A DNA stretch of 64,000 nucleotides from Barnesiella sp. An22 (GTDB lineage: Bacteria; Bacteroidota; Bacteroidia; Bacteroidales; Barnesiellaceae). Position 1 is the first letter of the stretch. Each line of letters opens with the position of its first letter. The position numbers and the translations under genes are program-made. Shown piece by piece: positions 15,711 through 24,959 of this stretch. The notes beneath the pieces are model-generated. The model saw only the letters and a program-made list of their open reading frames with translations. It did not search any database and was not told the DNA's origin. The stretch covers positions 1-64,000 of the forward strand of contig NZ_NFJR01000007.1 of assembly GCF_002159975.1 (NCBI RefSeq), given 5' to 3'.

Positions 15711-16718
15711 ATGAATTTGATGGAACGAATGGTAGAACAAGCCCGAGCAAACAAACAACGTATTGTTTTACCGGAAGGAACTGAAGATCGTACCTTACAG
15801 GCTGCCGACCGCATTCTGGCCGACAACATCGCCGATGTGATTCTTATTGGCAACCCCGACGAGATCAAGGCTCTTGCCAATCAATATCACTTGACCCATA
15901 TCGACAAGGCTACGCTGGTAAACCCCGCATGCCACGACAAGAAAGAGACCTATACCCAACTGCTTTACGAATTGAGAAAAGCCAAGGGAATGACTATGGA
16001 GAAGGCTCAGAAACTGGTCGAAGACCCCTTGTACCTGGGTTGCCTCATGATTAAGAACGGCGATGCCGACGGCGAAGTGGCCGGAGCCCGCAATACCACC
16101 GGCAACGTGCTGCGTTCGGCTTTCCAGATTATCAAGACCGTACCCGGCGTGAAAGTGGTATCGGGTGCCTTCCTGATGTTCATCCCCGACACCTCGTACG
16201 GCGAAGAGGGACTGATGGTATTTGCCGATTGTGCCGTAGTACCCAACCCCACGGCCGAAGAGCTGGCTCAGATTGCCGTATCGACCGCCAAAACGGCCCG
16301 CGACATCGCCGGTATCGACCCCCGCATCGCCATGCTCAGCTTCTCGACCAAAGGCAGCGCCAGCCACGAGATGGTCGACAAGGTAGTCGAGGCTACCCGC
16401 CTGGCCCGCGAAATGGAACCTACGCTGAAGATCGACGGCGAACTGCAAACCGATGCCGCCATCGTTCCCGCCGTAGGAGCCAGCAAAGCTCCCGGAAGCG
16501 ATATAGCCGGCCATGCCAATGTGCTGGTATTCCCCTCGCTCGAGGTAGGGAACATCGCCTACAAACTGGTTCAACGGCTGGCTCACGCCGAAGCCGTGGG
16601 TCCTATCCTCCAAGGCATCGCCGCTCCGGTCAACGACCTCTCGCGCGGCTGCTCGGTCGACGACGTGTACAAGATGATTACCATCACCTGCAACCAGGCC
16701 ATCAGCTTGAAAAAATAA
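15711..16718 (+). CDS. pta: Phosphate acetyltransferase
   Basis: The 335-residue enzyme interconverts acetyl-CoA and acetyl phosphate. Typical PTA_PTB motifs are present: RIVLPEGTEDRTLQAADRIL at the N-terminus, AGARNTTGNVLRSAFQIIKT in the middle, and GELQTDAAIVP, HANVLVFPSLEVGNIAYKL and a GPILQGIAAPVNDLSRG segment at the C-terminus. This is the short single-domain form, without the N-terminal regulatory domains of E. coli Pta. It is 18 nt ahead of ackA, so acetate formation with ATP gain is one operon. Confidence 0.97.
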   Translation: MNLMERMVEQARANKQRIVLPEGTEDRTLQAADRILADNIADVILIGNPDEIKALANQYHLTHIDKATLVNPACHDKKETYTQLLYELRKAKGMTMEKAQKLVEDPLYLGCLMIKNGDADGEVAGARNTTGNVLRSAFQIIKTVPGVKVVSGAFLMFIPDTSYGEEGLMVFADCAVVPNPTAEELAQIAVSTAKTARDIAGIDPRIAMLSFSTKGSASHEMVDKVVEATRLAREMEPTLKIDGELQTDAAIVPAVGASKAPGSDIAGHANVLVFPSLEVGNIAYKLVQRLAHAEAVGPILQGIAAPVNDLSRGCSVDDVYKMITITCNQAISLKK

Positions 16719-16736
16719 CCTTAATACACATACCTT

Positions 16737-17945
16737 ATGAAAATCTTAGTATTAAATTGCGGCAGTTCGTCGGTTAAATACAAACTGTTCGACATCGATA
16801 CCAAAACCGTATTGGCTCAAGGCGGTGCCGAGAAAATCGGCCTGGAAGACTCGTTCCTGAAACTCACCTTGCCCAGCGGCGAGAAGGTGATTCTCAAGAG
16901 CCCCATGCCCGAGCACCACTCGGCCATACAAAACATACTCAACGTACTTACCAGCAAAGAGTACGGCTGCATCAAATCGTTCGACGAAATCGATGCCGTA
17001 GGTCACCGCGTGGTTCACGGCGGCGAAAAATTCAACGCCAGCGTCCTCATCACCGACGAAGTGATTGAGAAGATAAAGGAGTGCTACGACATAGCCCCCC
17101 TGCACAACCCGGTAAACATGGCCGGCATCGAGGCCATCTCGCAACTGATGCCTTCGGTTCCCCAGGTAGGCGTATTCGACACGGCTTTCCACCAGACCAT
17201 GCCGGCTCACGCCTACATGTATGCCCTGCCTTACGACCTTTACACCAAGTACGGTGTGCGCCGCTACGGATTCCACGGCACCAGCCACCGCTACGTGTCG
17301 CGTCGGGCTTGCGAATTTCTGGGCGTGCCCTACGAACAACAACGCATCATCACCTGCCACATCGGTAACGGAGCTTCCATCACAGCTATCAAGGACGGCA
17401 AGTCGGTCGATACCTCCATGGGTATGACCCCCGTCGAGGGACTGATGATGGGTACTCGCTCGGGCGATGTCGACGCCGGTGTACTCACCTACCTTATGGA
17501 TAAAGAGCACCTCGACTCGGCCGGTATCGCCAACCTCGTGAACAAGAAGAGCGGTGTAGCCGGTATCTCGGGCATCTCGTCCGACATGCGCGACATCGAA
17601 GCCGGTGTAGCCGCCGGTAACGAGCACGCCATCCTGGCCCTGCAGATGTATGAATACCGCATCACCAAATACATCGGTGCCTATGCTGCCGCTCTGGGTG
17701 GCGTCGACATCATCGTATTCACCGGCGGTGTAGGCGAAAACCAGACCCAGACCCGCGAAGCCGTGTGCAAACCGCTCGCCTTCATGGGTGTGGAAATCGA
17801 TGCCGAACTGAACAAAACGATTCGGGGCACCGAATGCCTCATCAGCACCCCGGCTTCGAAGGTGAAGGTAGTCGTTATCCCCACCGACGAGGAGTATATG
17901 ATTGCCTCCGACACGAAAGCCGTACTCGACAGTCTGAAGAAATAA
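16737..17945 (+). CDS. ackA: Acetate kinase
   Basis: The 402-residue enzyme converts acetyl phosphate and ADP to acetate and ATP. It belongs to the ASKHA fold: LNCGSSSVKYKLF at the N-terminus binds nucleotide, GHRVVHGGEKF and FDTAFHQTMP line the active site, and HIGNGASITAI and FTGGVGENQ complete the phosphate and adenosine pockets. Length is standard. It follows pta closely and ends at a strong bidirectional terminator. Confidence 0.97.
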   Translation: MKILVLNCGSSSVKYKLFDIDTKTVLAQGGAEKIGLEDSFLKLTLPSGEKVILKSPMPEHHSAIQNILNVLTSKEYGCIKSFDEIDAVGHRVVHGGEKFNASVLITDEVIEKIKECYDIAPLHNPVNMAGIEAISQLMPSVPQVGVFDTAFHQTMPAHAYMYALPYDLYTKYGVRRYGFHGTSHRYVSRRACEFLGVPYEQQRIITCHIGNGASITAIKDGKSVDTSMGMTPVEGLMMGTRSGDVDAGVLTYLMDKEHLDSAGIANLVNKKSGVAGISGISSDMRDIEAGVAAGNEHAILALQMYEYRITKYIGAYAAALGGVDIIVFTGGVGENQTQTREAVCKPLAFMGVEIDAELNKTIRGTECLISTPASKVKVVVIPTDEEYMIASDTKAVLDSLKK

Positions 17946-18029
17946 CAGACCCATACAGCTGGCCGACACCCCTGCACACCCCGTAAAAGCGGGCCCCCAC
18001 CGTGCAGGGCGCAACCGGCAGTTTACAAC

Positions 18030-18073
18030 AAGCGCCCTGTCGCCTGCCCTCAACGGGTTGCGACAGGGCGCTT
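18030..18073. terminator. Bidirectional terminator between ackA and the efflux operon
   Basis: AAGCGCCCTGTCGC (18030-18043) and GCGACAGGGCGCTT (18060-18073) form a perfect 14-bp stem with a 16-nt loop. It lies between convergent genes and can serve both. Confidence 0.85.
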
Positions 18074-18102
18074 TCCTATGAAAGAAGAATAAAATAGTCT
18101 CT

Positions 18103-19419
18103 CTACTCGAGCCTTCCCGTAGCCCGCAGATAGGCTGTCTCGTAAATCTTGTATTGGGTCTGAGCCTCAATTAGGTTGCTCTCGGCCTGTTGCCACTGCG
18201 ACTGGGCATCGAGCAAATCGGTGAGCGTGGCCATCGACGCGGCATAGCGGTTGCGCATCACCCGCAAATTCTCGACGGCCTGCTGCAACCCAATCTGCGC
18301 CGTGCCTATCAGGCGATAACCATCCTGCACATTGCGCATGGCCTGCTGCACCTCGAGGTTGAGCAACCGTCTGTTTTTCTGCAGGTCCAACTCGGCACTG
18401 CGCAACTCGTAGCGGGCCTTACGCACCTTTTTGTGCACCTCGCCCCAATGGAACAGGGGCACCTTTACGGCCAGCATCACCATGCCTATACCGTCGCGGA
18501 ACTCCTCCGAATAGGGCATCATCGTGCCGTTACCCACATCGACCAGGCTGTTGAGCTTGATGTTGCCATAGTAGGTATACCCGGCCGACAACCCCACGGT
18601 GGGGAGCATCTCGGCCCGGGCATTCTTGATTTGCAACTTGCCTATCTCGACCTGCTGCTTGAGCAGGGAGAGTTCGGGACGGTTGTCGATTTCGGCCGTG
18701 AGCAGACCGGGTTCGGTAGCAACCCACGCCGTATCGGTAGGCACGATGGCCGTGGTGTCGTCGACCCCAATCAGCCGGCACAGCGACAACCGGCACAGGT
18801 CGGCCCCGTTGCGGGCCTTTTGCAACTGGTAGTGGATCTCGCTCTGCTTGGCCTGGATGCGCAGCAGGTCGTTCTCGATAATCATGCCCGCCGAGAGCGA
18901 ACCGCTCATCTGGCTGAACAACGTGTCCATCTGCTCGCAATAGCTCTCGAGCATATACACCTTTCGCCCGACCGCCAGATAGGTCCAATAGGCATTATCG
19001 GCATCGACCAGAATATCCATGCGGGCCATGCGCAACTGCTCGCCGGCCGCCGCCTCGCCAATGCGGGCCATACGTTTGCCGGCCGTGATTTTCCCGCCGG
19101 TATAGATGGGTTGGGTCAGCGTAATGCCGGCCATATACATGCCCCGCATGCGCAGGTCCATGCCCATCATGTCGATGTCGGGGAATACATAGGCCCCCGT
19201 GGCCGACCCCTCGAGTTTGGGCAGATAGGCCGTCGTGGCTATTCGGTTGTCGAGTTCGGCCTGACGCAACCGGATATCGGCCTGCTCGAGCTCCTCGCTG
19301 TGAGCCAGCGCCATCTCGCGGCACTGGCTGTGCGAAAGCAGCAGCGGCTGGGCCATTGCGCTACCGGTACCGGCCAGCCCCACAGCGCAAACTATCGTAT
19401 ATATCGTTTTCAGATTCAT
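18103..19419 (-). CDS. TolC-family outer membrane efflux protein
   Basis: The 438-residue precursor has a signal peptide cut near AMAQ and two repeats of the long alpha-helical OEP domain. Recognisable parts are EQADIRLRQAELDNRIA in repeat one and an AVENLRVMRNRYAASMATLTDLLDAQ segment in repeat two. It forms the trimeric outer-membrane duct of a tripartite RND pump. It is the third gene of an adaptor-pump-duct operon, 13 nt after the pump. The start at 19419 is chosen as the first ATG that opens a proper signal peptide. Confidence 0.93.
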   Translation of the reverse strand: MNLKTIYTIVCAVGLAGTGSAMAQPLLLSHSQCREMALAHSEELEQADIRLRQAELDNRIATTAYLPKLEGSATGAYVFPDIDMMGMDLRMRGMYMAGITLTQPIYTGGKITAGKRMARIGEAAAGEQLRMARMDILVDADNAYWTYLAVGRKVYMLESYCEQMDTLFSQMSGSLSAGMIIENDLLRIQAKQSEIHYQLQKARNGADLCRLSLCRLIGVDDTTAIVPTDTAWVATEPGLLTAEIDNRPELSLLKQQVEIGKLQIKNARAEMLPTVGLSAGYTYYGNIKLNSLVDVGNGTMMPYSEEFRDGIGMVMLAVKVPLFHWGEVHKKVRKARYELRSAELDLQKNRRLLNLEVQQAMRNVQDGYRLIGTAQIGLQQAVENLRVMRNRYAASMATLTDLLDAQSQWQQAESNLIEAQTQYKIYETAYLRATGRLE

Positions 19420-19432
19420 CGTCTTTTTGGTT

Positions 19433-22400
19433 TTATGCGTTAACTGGTTTCTTGATATGGAACATCGCCGCATAGAAGAGCGGCAACAACACGAGCGTGA
19501 TGATGGTCCCCACGGTGAGGCCGCCCATGATGGTAATGGCCATCGAACTGTACATGGGGTCGGTCACGAGCGGAATCATACCCACAATGGTCGTGAGCGA
19601 TGCCATCAGCACCGGACGCACACGCGACACCGTGGCCTCGACTACCGCCGTATAGGGCGACTGTTTCTCCTCGGTCTGCAACCGGTTGATTTCGTCGACC
19701 AGCACGATGGCATTCTTCACCATCATGCCTATCAGGCCCATCATGCCGATGATGGCCATGAAGGTGAAGGGCTGACCGCTCACCAACAGCACCGGTGTAA
19801 TGCCGCAGAAGATAAAGGGGATGCAGAGGAGAATCAGTATCACCTTGCGCCAACTGTTGAAGAGGAGCAGCAGGATGGCCAGAATGATAAATATCGTAAG
19901 CGGTACGAACTTCATCAGATTGCCTATGGCCTCACCCTGCAACTCACCCTCGCCTACCCAGCGCATGCGATACCCTTCGGGCAGGCCGATAGCCTCGATT
20001 TCGTCCTTGATCGACTCCACCACCTTGGCTGGCGTCGCCTCGTCGCAATAGGGGTTGGGGTCGCACTCGGCCTCGATAACCCGCCGGCCGTTCTGGCGCA
20101 GCACCACATCCTCGTCCCAGTCGAGCCGGATATGGTGGGCCACATTGCTCAACGGAGTGGCCTTGAAAAGTTGGTCCTGCAGGTCGCTCATGCTCTGCCC
20201 GCCCGACAAGGCACTCTGCAACGCCTCGTTCGAGAGGTGGAAGTTGAGCATGCTCCACACCGGTATATCCGCGAGATTACGGATGGTCGTGCCGTCGTCG
20301 TTGCGCACCTGGAGGTTGAGCATCACCATACGGTCCTGGTCGTTGAGCACACCCACCGGCATGCCGTCGGTAGCGGCCAGCAGGGCATTGGCCACGTCGC
20401 CGCGCCCGACACCCGAACGCAAGGCGTCCTGCTGGTCATACTCGGCCACCAGCACCTTTCCCCGCGGCTTCCAGTTGTTCTGCACCGAATAGGCATCGAC
20501 ATAGGGCGAACGGCGCATAATCTCCTCGGCCTGGGCACTCAACCGGCGCAATACGGCCGGGTCGGGACCCGAGAACTCCACCTCGACGGTATGCGAGGTA
20601 GAAATCGAAAAGTTGTATTTGCGGATGCGGATATAGGCTTCGGGATACTCGCGACGCAACTGCTCCCGCACCACGGGTATCTGCTCGACCACCGTGCGGT
20701 AATCCTTGCAATCGACAATCAGCTCGCCGTAGCAGTCACCGCCCGAGGTCATGGGGCGTACCAGACAGTAGTGGGCCGGAGCACTGCCCTGGCTGACGGC
20801 CACCCGCTCGATCTGCGGATTCTGCGACACCCGGTCGCTCATCTCCAACAGGCGGGCACACACCGTATCGGCATTGGCTTCCGCAGGGAAAAAGCACTCG
20901 ACCACAAACTGTTTGTAGTCAAAGTCGGGGAAGAAGAGGTTCTTCACCTGCCTCATACCCACCAGACAAACGACCAGCAGCGCCACGGCTACGGCAATCG
21001 TAACCCGCTTGTACCCGATCAGTAGTGAAATGGTCTTGCGCACGAACCGGTGTACCGGCGAGTTCATCACCGCCCCGGTGGTATCGCCGCCCCGCCTCTT
21101 CTCGCGGCGCGGCAGCCACGAGTGGGCGCAAACGGGTACCTGCACAAGGGCCAGCACCCAACTGGCCAACAGGCTCACACACAGTACCAGAAAGAGGTCT
21201 CCGGCATATTCTCCGGCCGAATCGGGCGAGAGGTAGACACAGAGGAAGGTCGAGGCGGCAATAATCGTAGCCCCGAGCAGCGGCATGGCCGTGTTGCGCC
21301 CGATACGGTAGAGGTAGGTCTCGGGCGGGAGGCCCCGCTTCTTGTCTATCAGGATACCGTCCATAATCACCACGGCGTTGTCGACCAGCATGCCCATCGC
21401 CACGATAAAGGCCCCCAGCGAAATGCGTTGCAGCGTAGTACCGCACATGAGCAGGATGGGGAACGAGAGACATACCGTGAGCACCAGACCGAAGCCGATG
21501 ATGAGCCCGCTGCGCCACCCCATCGTGAAGATGAGCACCAGAATGACGATAACGACCGACTCGACCAGATTCCACATGAACGACGAGATGGCCTCGTCGA
21601 CCTTGTCGGGCTGGAAGAATATCTTGTCGGTCTCAAAGCCGGCCGGCAAATTCTTCATGGCCTCGGCCAACCGGGCATCGACCGCCCGGCCCACATCGGG
21701 CACAATGGCCGACGACTCCATGGCTATACAGATGGCCAGTGCCGGCTTGCCGTCGACAAAGAAACCGTTGCGCTGCGGCGAGGCATATCCCCGCTCCACC
21801 CGGGCCACATCGCCTATGCGCAGGGTCTTGCCGTCGAGGGTCTGTATCTGCAGGTTGCGAATGTCCTCCTCGTCCTTGACCGGCGAGTCGACATAGAGGG
21901 CAATGCGCTCGCCGTCGCTCCCGTAGCGGCCGGCATTGACCGTCTTGCCGGCACTTTGCAGGGCCGCCATGATTTGGGTGGGGATAATGCCGTTGCGGGC
22001 AATCTGCCCTTTCGAGAGGACGATGTTGATTACCTCGTCGCGGTTCCCCACGATATTGATGCGCTTCACCCCCTTCACGTCGAGCAACTCGCGCTGCAGG
22101 TAGCGGGCATAGCGATACATCTCGGGGTAGTCGTAGCCGTCGGCCGTGAGGGCATAGAAGATGCCGTAGACATCCATCATGTCGTCGATGACGATGGGCT
22201 CGTAACACCCTTGCGGCAGTCGCGACGCCGCATCGTTGACCTTGCGCCGCAACAGGTCGAAGTGCTGTTCGAGGTCCCGGTTCAGCACCGTCATCTGAAA
22301 CTCGACGGTAAACAGGGCCGCACTGTTCTGACACTCGCTCCTCACCTTCTTGACATTGGGGAGCGCCCGCAGCTCATCTTCCATGAGTTGGGCCACCTTC

Positions 22401-22585
22401 AGCTCCATCTCGTGGGCACTGGCTCCAGGCCACGACACCACGACCATGGCCTGCTTGGCCGACACGGCCGGGTCTTCGAGCTTGGGCATCTGCACAAACG
22501 ACAAGACTCCGGCGATGATAATCGCTACCATCAGCGACCAGAAGAGGACTGGCCGCCGCATGAAAAACTCGGTCATCTTCATCAC
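19433..22585 (-). CDS. RND efflux pump inner-membrane subunit (AcrB/HAE1 type)
   Basis: The 1050-residue protein has the standard RND layout: a first membrane helix (FFMRRPVLFWSLMVAIIIAG), a large periplasmic loop, helices 2-6 with the GMLVDNAVVIMDGI motif, a second periplasmic loop, and helices 8-12 with GMMGLIGMMVKNAIVLVDEI. The pump exchanges drugs or other amphiphiles for protons. The SWPGASAHEMELKVAQLMEDELR segment is typical of the porter domain. Its start overlaps the end of the adaptor gene by 4 nt. The substrate cannot be told from sequence. Confidence 0.95.
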   Translation of the reverse strand: MMKMTEFFMRRPVLFWSLMVAIIIAGVLSFVQMPKLEDPAVSAKQAMVVVSWPGASAHEMELKVAQLMEDELRALPNVKKVRSECQNSAALFTVEFQMTVLNRDLEQHFDLLRRKVNDAASRLPQGCYEPIVIDDMMDVYGIFYALTADGYDYPEMYRYARYLQRELLDVKGVKRINIVGNRDEVINIVLSKGQIARNGIIPTQIMAALQSAGKTVNAGRYGSDGERIALYVDSPVKDEEDIRNLQIQTLDGKTLRIGDVARVERGYASPQRNGFFVDGKPALAICIAMESSAIVPDVGRAVDARLAEAMKNLPAGFETDKIFFQPDKVDEAISSFMWNLVESVVIVILVLIFTMGWRSGLIIGFGLVLTVCLSFPILLMCGTTLQRISLGAFIVAMGMLVDNAVVIMDGILIDKKRGLPPETYLYRIGRNTAMPLLGATIIAASTFLCVYLSPDSAGEYAGDLFLVLCVSLLASWVLALVQVPVCAHSWLPRREKRRGGDTTGAVMNSPVHRFVRKTISLLIGYKRVTIAVAVALLVVCLVGMRQVKNLFFPDFDYKQFVVECFFPAEANADTVCARLLEMSDRVSQNPQIERVAVSQGSAPAHYCLVRPMTSGGDCYGELIVDCKDYRTVVEQIPVVREQLRREYPEAYIRIRKYNFSISTSHTVEVEFSGPDPAVLRRLSAQAEEIMRRSPYVDAYSVQNNWKPRGKVLVAEYDQQDALRSGVGRGDVANALLAATDGMPVGVLNDQDRMVMLNLQVRNDDGTTIRNLADIPVWSMLNFHLSNEALQSALSGGQSMSDLQDQLFKATPLSNVAHHIRLDWDEDVVLRQNGRRVIEAECDPNPYCDEATPAKVVESIKDEIEAIGLPEGYRMRWVGEGELQGEAIGNLMKFVPLTIFIILAILLLLFNSWRKVILILLCIPFIFCGITPVLLVSGQPFTFMAIIGMMGLIGMMVKNAIVLVDEINRLQTEEKQSPYTAVVEATVSRVRPVLMASLTTIVGMIPLVTDPMYSSMAITIMGGLTVGTIITLVLLPLFYAAMFHIKKPVNA

Positions 22586-23640
22586 AACAGCCCTCCTACA
22601 TTGGTACTACTGGGGGCGTCGATTACGCGTACCTTCTCCCCCTCCTGCAACACATGCACACCAGCCCGCACAATCTGCTCGTCGCCGGTGAGGCCGCCGA
22701 GAACGACAGCACGACCCTCGGGGTCGACATCGCCCAGCTCGACCTGCCGGCGGGTCACCGTAGAGTCGGGATTGAAAACCCACACGCACGACGAGTCACC
22801 CGCCTGGAAGAGACACTGCAAGGGCACGGCAAAGCCACGGGCCGATGCCGTATCGCCCACGACAATACCCACCTCGACATTCTGTCCGGCCGTCAACTTG
22901 CGGTCGGGGCGCTGCTCGAAGGCCAACTGCAACCGATACAGCTGGTTGCCGTCGGCCTTAGGGGTAAGGCTCGAGAGTGTGAGGGGCATAGCCTCATCGA
23001 CACCCGATGCCCGGCAAAAGAAGCGCACGAACTCTCCCCGCTGCCGGTAGAGGCTACCCGGAATGTCGAGCGTCACCTCCATCTGCGACACATCCATGAG
23101 GGTAAAGACCGCCGTGCCGGCATCGACCATCTCGGCCGGCGAGAAGTTCACGGCCTGTATGTACCCGTCGGCCGGAGCATAGAGTTTCGTATAGTTGAGT
23201 TTGTTCTTGTTGGCCTGCAACTGTACCTCCAGTTGCTTCAGTCCGGCCGAAGCCTTTTCGTAGTCGTTGGGCGACACGCTCTTCTGCTCCAGCAACCGCT
23301 CGGTGCGCTTCACCTCGTCGCGCACCTGGTCGTACTGCACCTGCAACGCCTCGACCCCCAGCCGGTAGTCGGCATCGTCGAGTTCGGCCAGCAACTGGCC
23401 GCGACGCACCCGGTCGCCCTCCGCAACATGGATGCGGGCTATCTGTCCCGCCGTCTTGAACCCGAGGCTTATCTCGTGCGCCTCCTTCACAATTCCCGAA
23501 TAGAGCTTTACCGTCTCCTCGCTCAATGCCTCGGGGCGGGTCAAACAGACACTCCGTTCACGGGCAGCCTCTCGGTCTCCGCCGGAACAGGCACACAACA
23601 GCAGGGCGGCCGCCACCATACACACATTCGTTTTCATCAT
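22582..23640 (-). CDS. RND efflux periplasmic adaptor lipoprotein
   Basis: The 352-residue protein begins with a lipoprotein signal (LLLCAC, Cys16 or Cys18). It has the membrane-fusion-protein pattern: lipoyl half-motifs (RIHVAEGDRVRRGQLLAELDD and LYAPADGYIQAVNFSPAEMV), a central alpha-hairpin, and a beta-barrel C-terminus. It bridges the RND pump and the TolC duct. It is the first gene of the operon, divergent from an AraC regulator. No consensus -7 box was found just upstream, which fits dependence on an activator. Confidence 0.93.
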   Translation of the reverse strand: MMKTNVCMVAAALLLCACSGGDREAARERSVCLTRPEALSEETVKLYSGIVKEAHEISLGFKTAGQIARIHVAEGDRVRRGQLLAELDDADYRLGVEALQVQYDQVRDEVKRTERLLEQKSVSPNDYEKASAGLKQLEVQLQANKNKLNYTKLYAPADGYIQAVNFSPAEMVDAGTAVFTLMDVSQMEVTLDIPGSLYRQRGEFVRFFCRASGVDEAMPLTLSSLTPKADGNQLYRLQLAFEQRPDRKLTAGQNVEVGIVVGDTASARGFAVPLQCLFQAGDSSCVWVFNPDSTVTRRQVELGDVDPEGRAVVLGGLTGDEQIVRAGVHVLQEGEKVRVIDAPSSTNVGGLL

Positions 23641-23754
23641 ATACTGGTTTTAGTTGATTTCACAGTTGCAAATTTCTCTTTTTTCAGCGACAGCAATTTG
23701 TTGCACTCTACGAGCATATTGTTCAAAAAGTCGATAAGTAACCCTATTTAACAA

Positions 23755-23796
23755 GTATATCGCCCTATTTATTATTCAAATAGGTATATTCGCCCT
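23755..23796. promoter_or_regulatory. Candidate AraC-type operator (direct repeats plus palindrome)
   Basis: GTATATCGCCCT (23755-23766) is repeated as GTATATTCGCCCT (23784-23796), about three helical turns apart. Between them CCTATTT (23764-23770) and AAATAGG (23778-23784) form a palindrome. Direct repeats are the usual AraC-family target. The site is 20 nt before the araC-like start and about 115 nt from the adaptor start, so it could serve autoregulation and activation of the efflux operon. Confidence 0.5.
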
Positions 23797-23815
23797 CGAA
23801 AAACGACAAGAGACT

Positions 23816-24742
23816 ATGCCACAAGATTCGACTCTCAACACGCTGAACTTAAACATGCTGCCCTTCAACGAGCAGACCTGCGCCTACCATAACGAACTGT
23901 TTCTGGCCGACAACTTCGACGCCCCCAATCACCTACCCGACCTGCTGAACAATCCCGAGATTCTCGCCTTCATCACCTCACCCTACCCGTTTAAAGTACA
24001 GTTTGCCATGATGCACCTTTGCCTCGACGGTTACATAAGAATCAGTCAGAACCTGAAAGAGCATACGTTGCAGCGTAATTGCCTGCTTATTGTCACACCA
24101 GGCTCTATCGGGCAGTGTCTCGAGATTTCGCCCGACTGCCGCATAGCCATCATTGCATTTGCCACCGTCAACAATTTGCCCGAAGGTAACCCGCAAAGCG
24201 CCCTTATCATGCGCAAGTTCCTCATCGACAACGCCATGTTGCAACTCTCCGACCGAGAGATGGGCGAGATGATAGGGTTCTATCACCAAATACGCCAACA
24301 GCTTGTTCAACCCGAAAGACTCTTTACTCACGAGATTATCAACAGTTACATACAAATATTCTATTACAGCTTATGTCAACTGATGAGCCCCTATATCGAG
24401 CAGCAAGATACCCAGTATGTTTCGCGCAAGAAACAGATTTTCGACCAGTTTACCCTCTTGCTCAGGCAGCACTATACCCAGGAGCGGAGCATCGGCTTCT
24501 ATGCCGACCAGCTGTGCCTAACTCCCAAATATCTATCGCAAGTCGTACGAAATTTCAGCGGCAGGCATGCCGGCGAATGGATTCGCGACTATGTCATTCT
24601 CGAAGCGAAAGCGCTGTTGAAAAGCGGGCAATACAATGTACAGCAAGTGAGCGACATGCTCAACTTTGCCAACCAATCGTTCTTTGGCGTTTATTTCAAA
24701 AAAGCCGTGGGCTGCTCGCCGTCGGCCTATCAAAATTCATAG
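23816..24742 (+). CDS. AraC-family transcriptional regulator
   Basis: The 308-residue protein has an N-terminal ligand or dimer domain of about 200 residues with a cupin-like beta stretch (GYIRISQNLKEHTLQRNCLLIV). The C-terminal AraC DNA-binding pair of helix-turn-helix units follows, with RSIGFYADQLCLTPKYLSQVV and the NVQQVSDMLNFANQSFFGVYF signature ending in GCSPSAYQ. It is divergent from the RND operon and most likely its activator. The effector is unknown. An internal ATG at codon 15 is an alternative start. Confidence 0.92.
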   Translation: MPQDSTLNTLNLNMLPFNEQTCAYHNELFLADNFDAPNHLPDLLNNPEILAFITSPYPFKVQFAMMHLCLDGYIRISQNLKEHTLQRNCLLIVTPGSIGQCLEISPDCRIAIIAFATVNNLPEGNPQSALIMRKFLIDNAMLQLSDREMGEMIGFYHQIRQQLVQPERLFTHEIINSYIQIFYYSLCQLMSPYIEQQDTQYVSRKKQIFDQFTLLLRQHYTQERSIGFYADQLCLTPKYLSQVVRNFSGRHAGEWIRDYVILEAKALLKSGQYNVQQVSDMLNFANQSFFGVYFKKAVGCSPSAYQNS

Positions 24743-24864
24743 CATCAAGGCTTTTTCACTCACACACAAACCACACCGGCATCTACCTCGCTCATACATA
24801 GTACGATTCTATCCCCCACACCTCGCCGGACAGATAGAATCGCCGGACTCTCTTTTACCTAAAA

Positions 24865-24904
24865 AATACCAATTTCAACTTTTTTTTACTAAATTGTAGG
24901 TATT
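24865..24904. promoter_or_regulatory. Inverted repeat upstream of the porin gene
   Basis: AATACCAATTT (24865-24875) is mirrored by AAATTGTAGGTATT (24891-24904), with one 3-nt insertion in the second arm. It overlaps the -33 region of the porin promoter, so it may be an operator, possibly for a metal or redox sensor. No matching regulator is encoded in the window with certainty. Confidence 0.4.
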
Positions 24905-24933
24905 GCCCGCCCTAAACCGACCCTCTAATTTTG
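24903..24933 (+). promoter_or_regulatory. Promoter of the porin-imelysin-dihaem operon
   Basis: TTG (24903-24905) and TAATTTTG (24926-24933) are 20 nt apart and match the Bacteroidota pattern. The chosen start is at 24960. Confidence 0.65.
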
Positions 24934-24959
24934 CATTGAAAATCAAAAAAAGAGAATCC

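Noticed and set aside
17970-18011. Second terminator stem upstream of the main one after ackA
   Set aside because: CCTGCAC and GTGCAGG can pair, but there is no T tract and the stem at 18030-18073 is much stronger.
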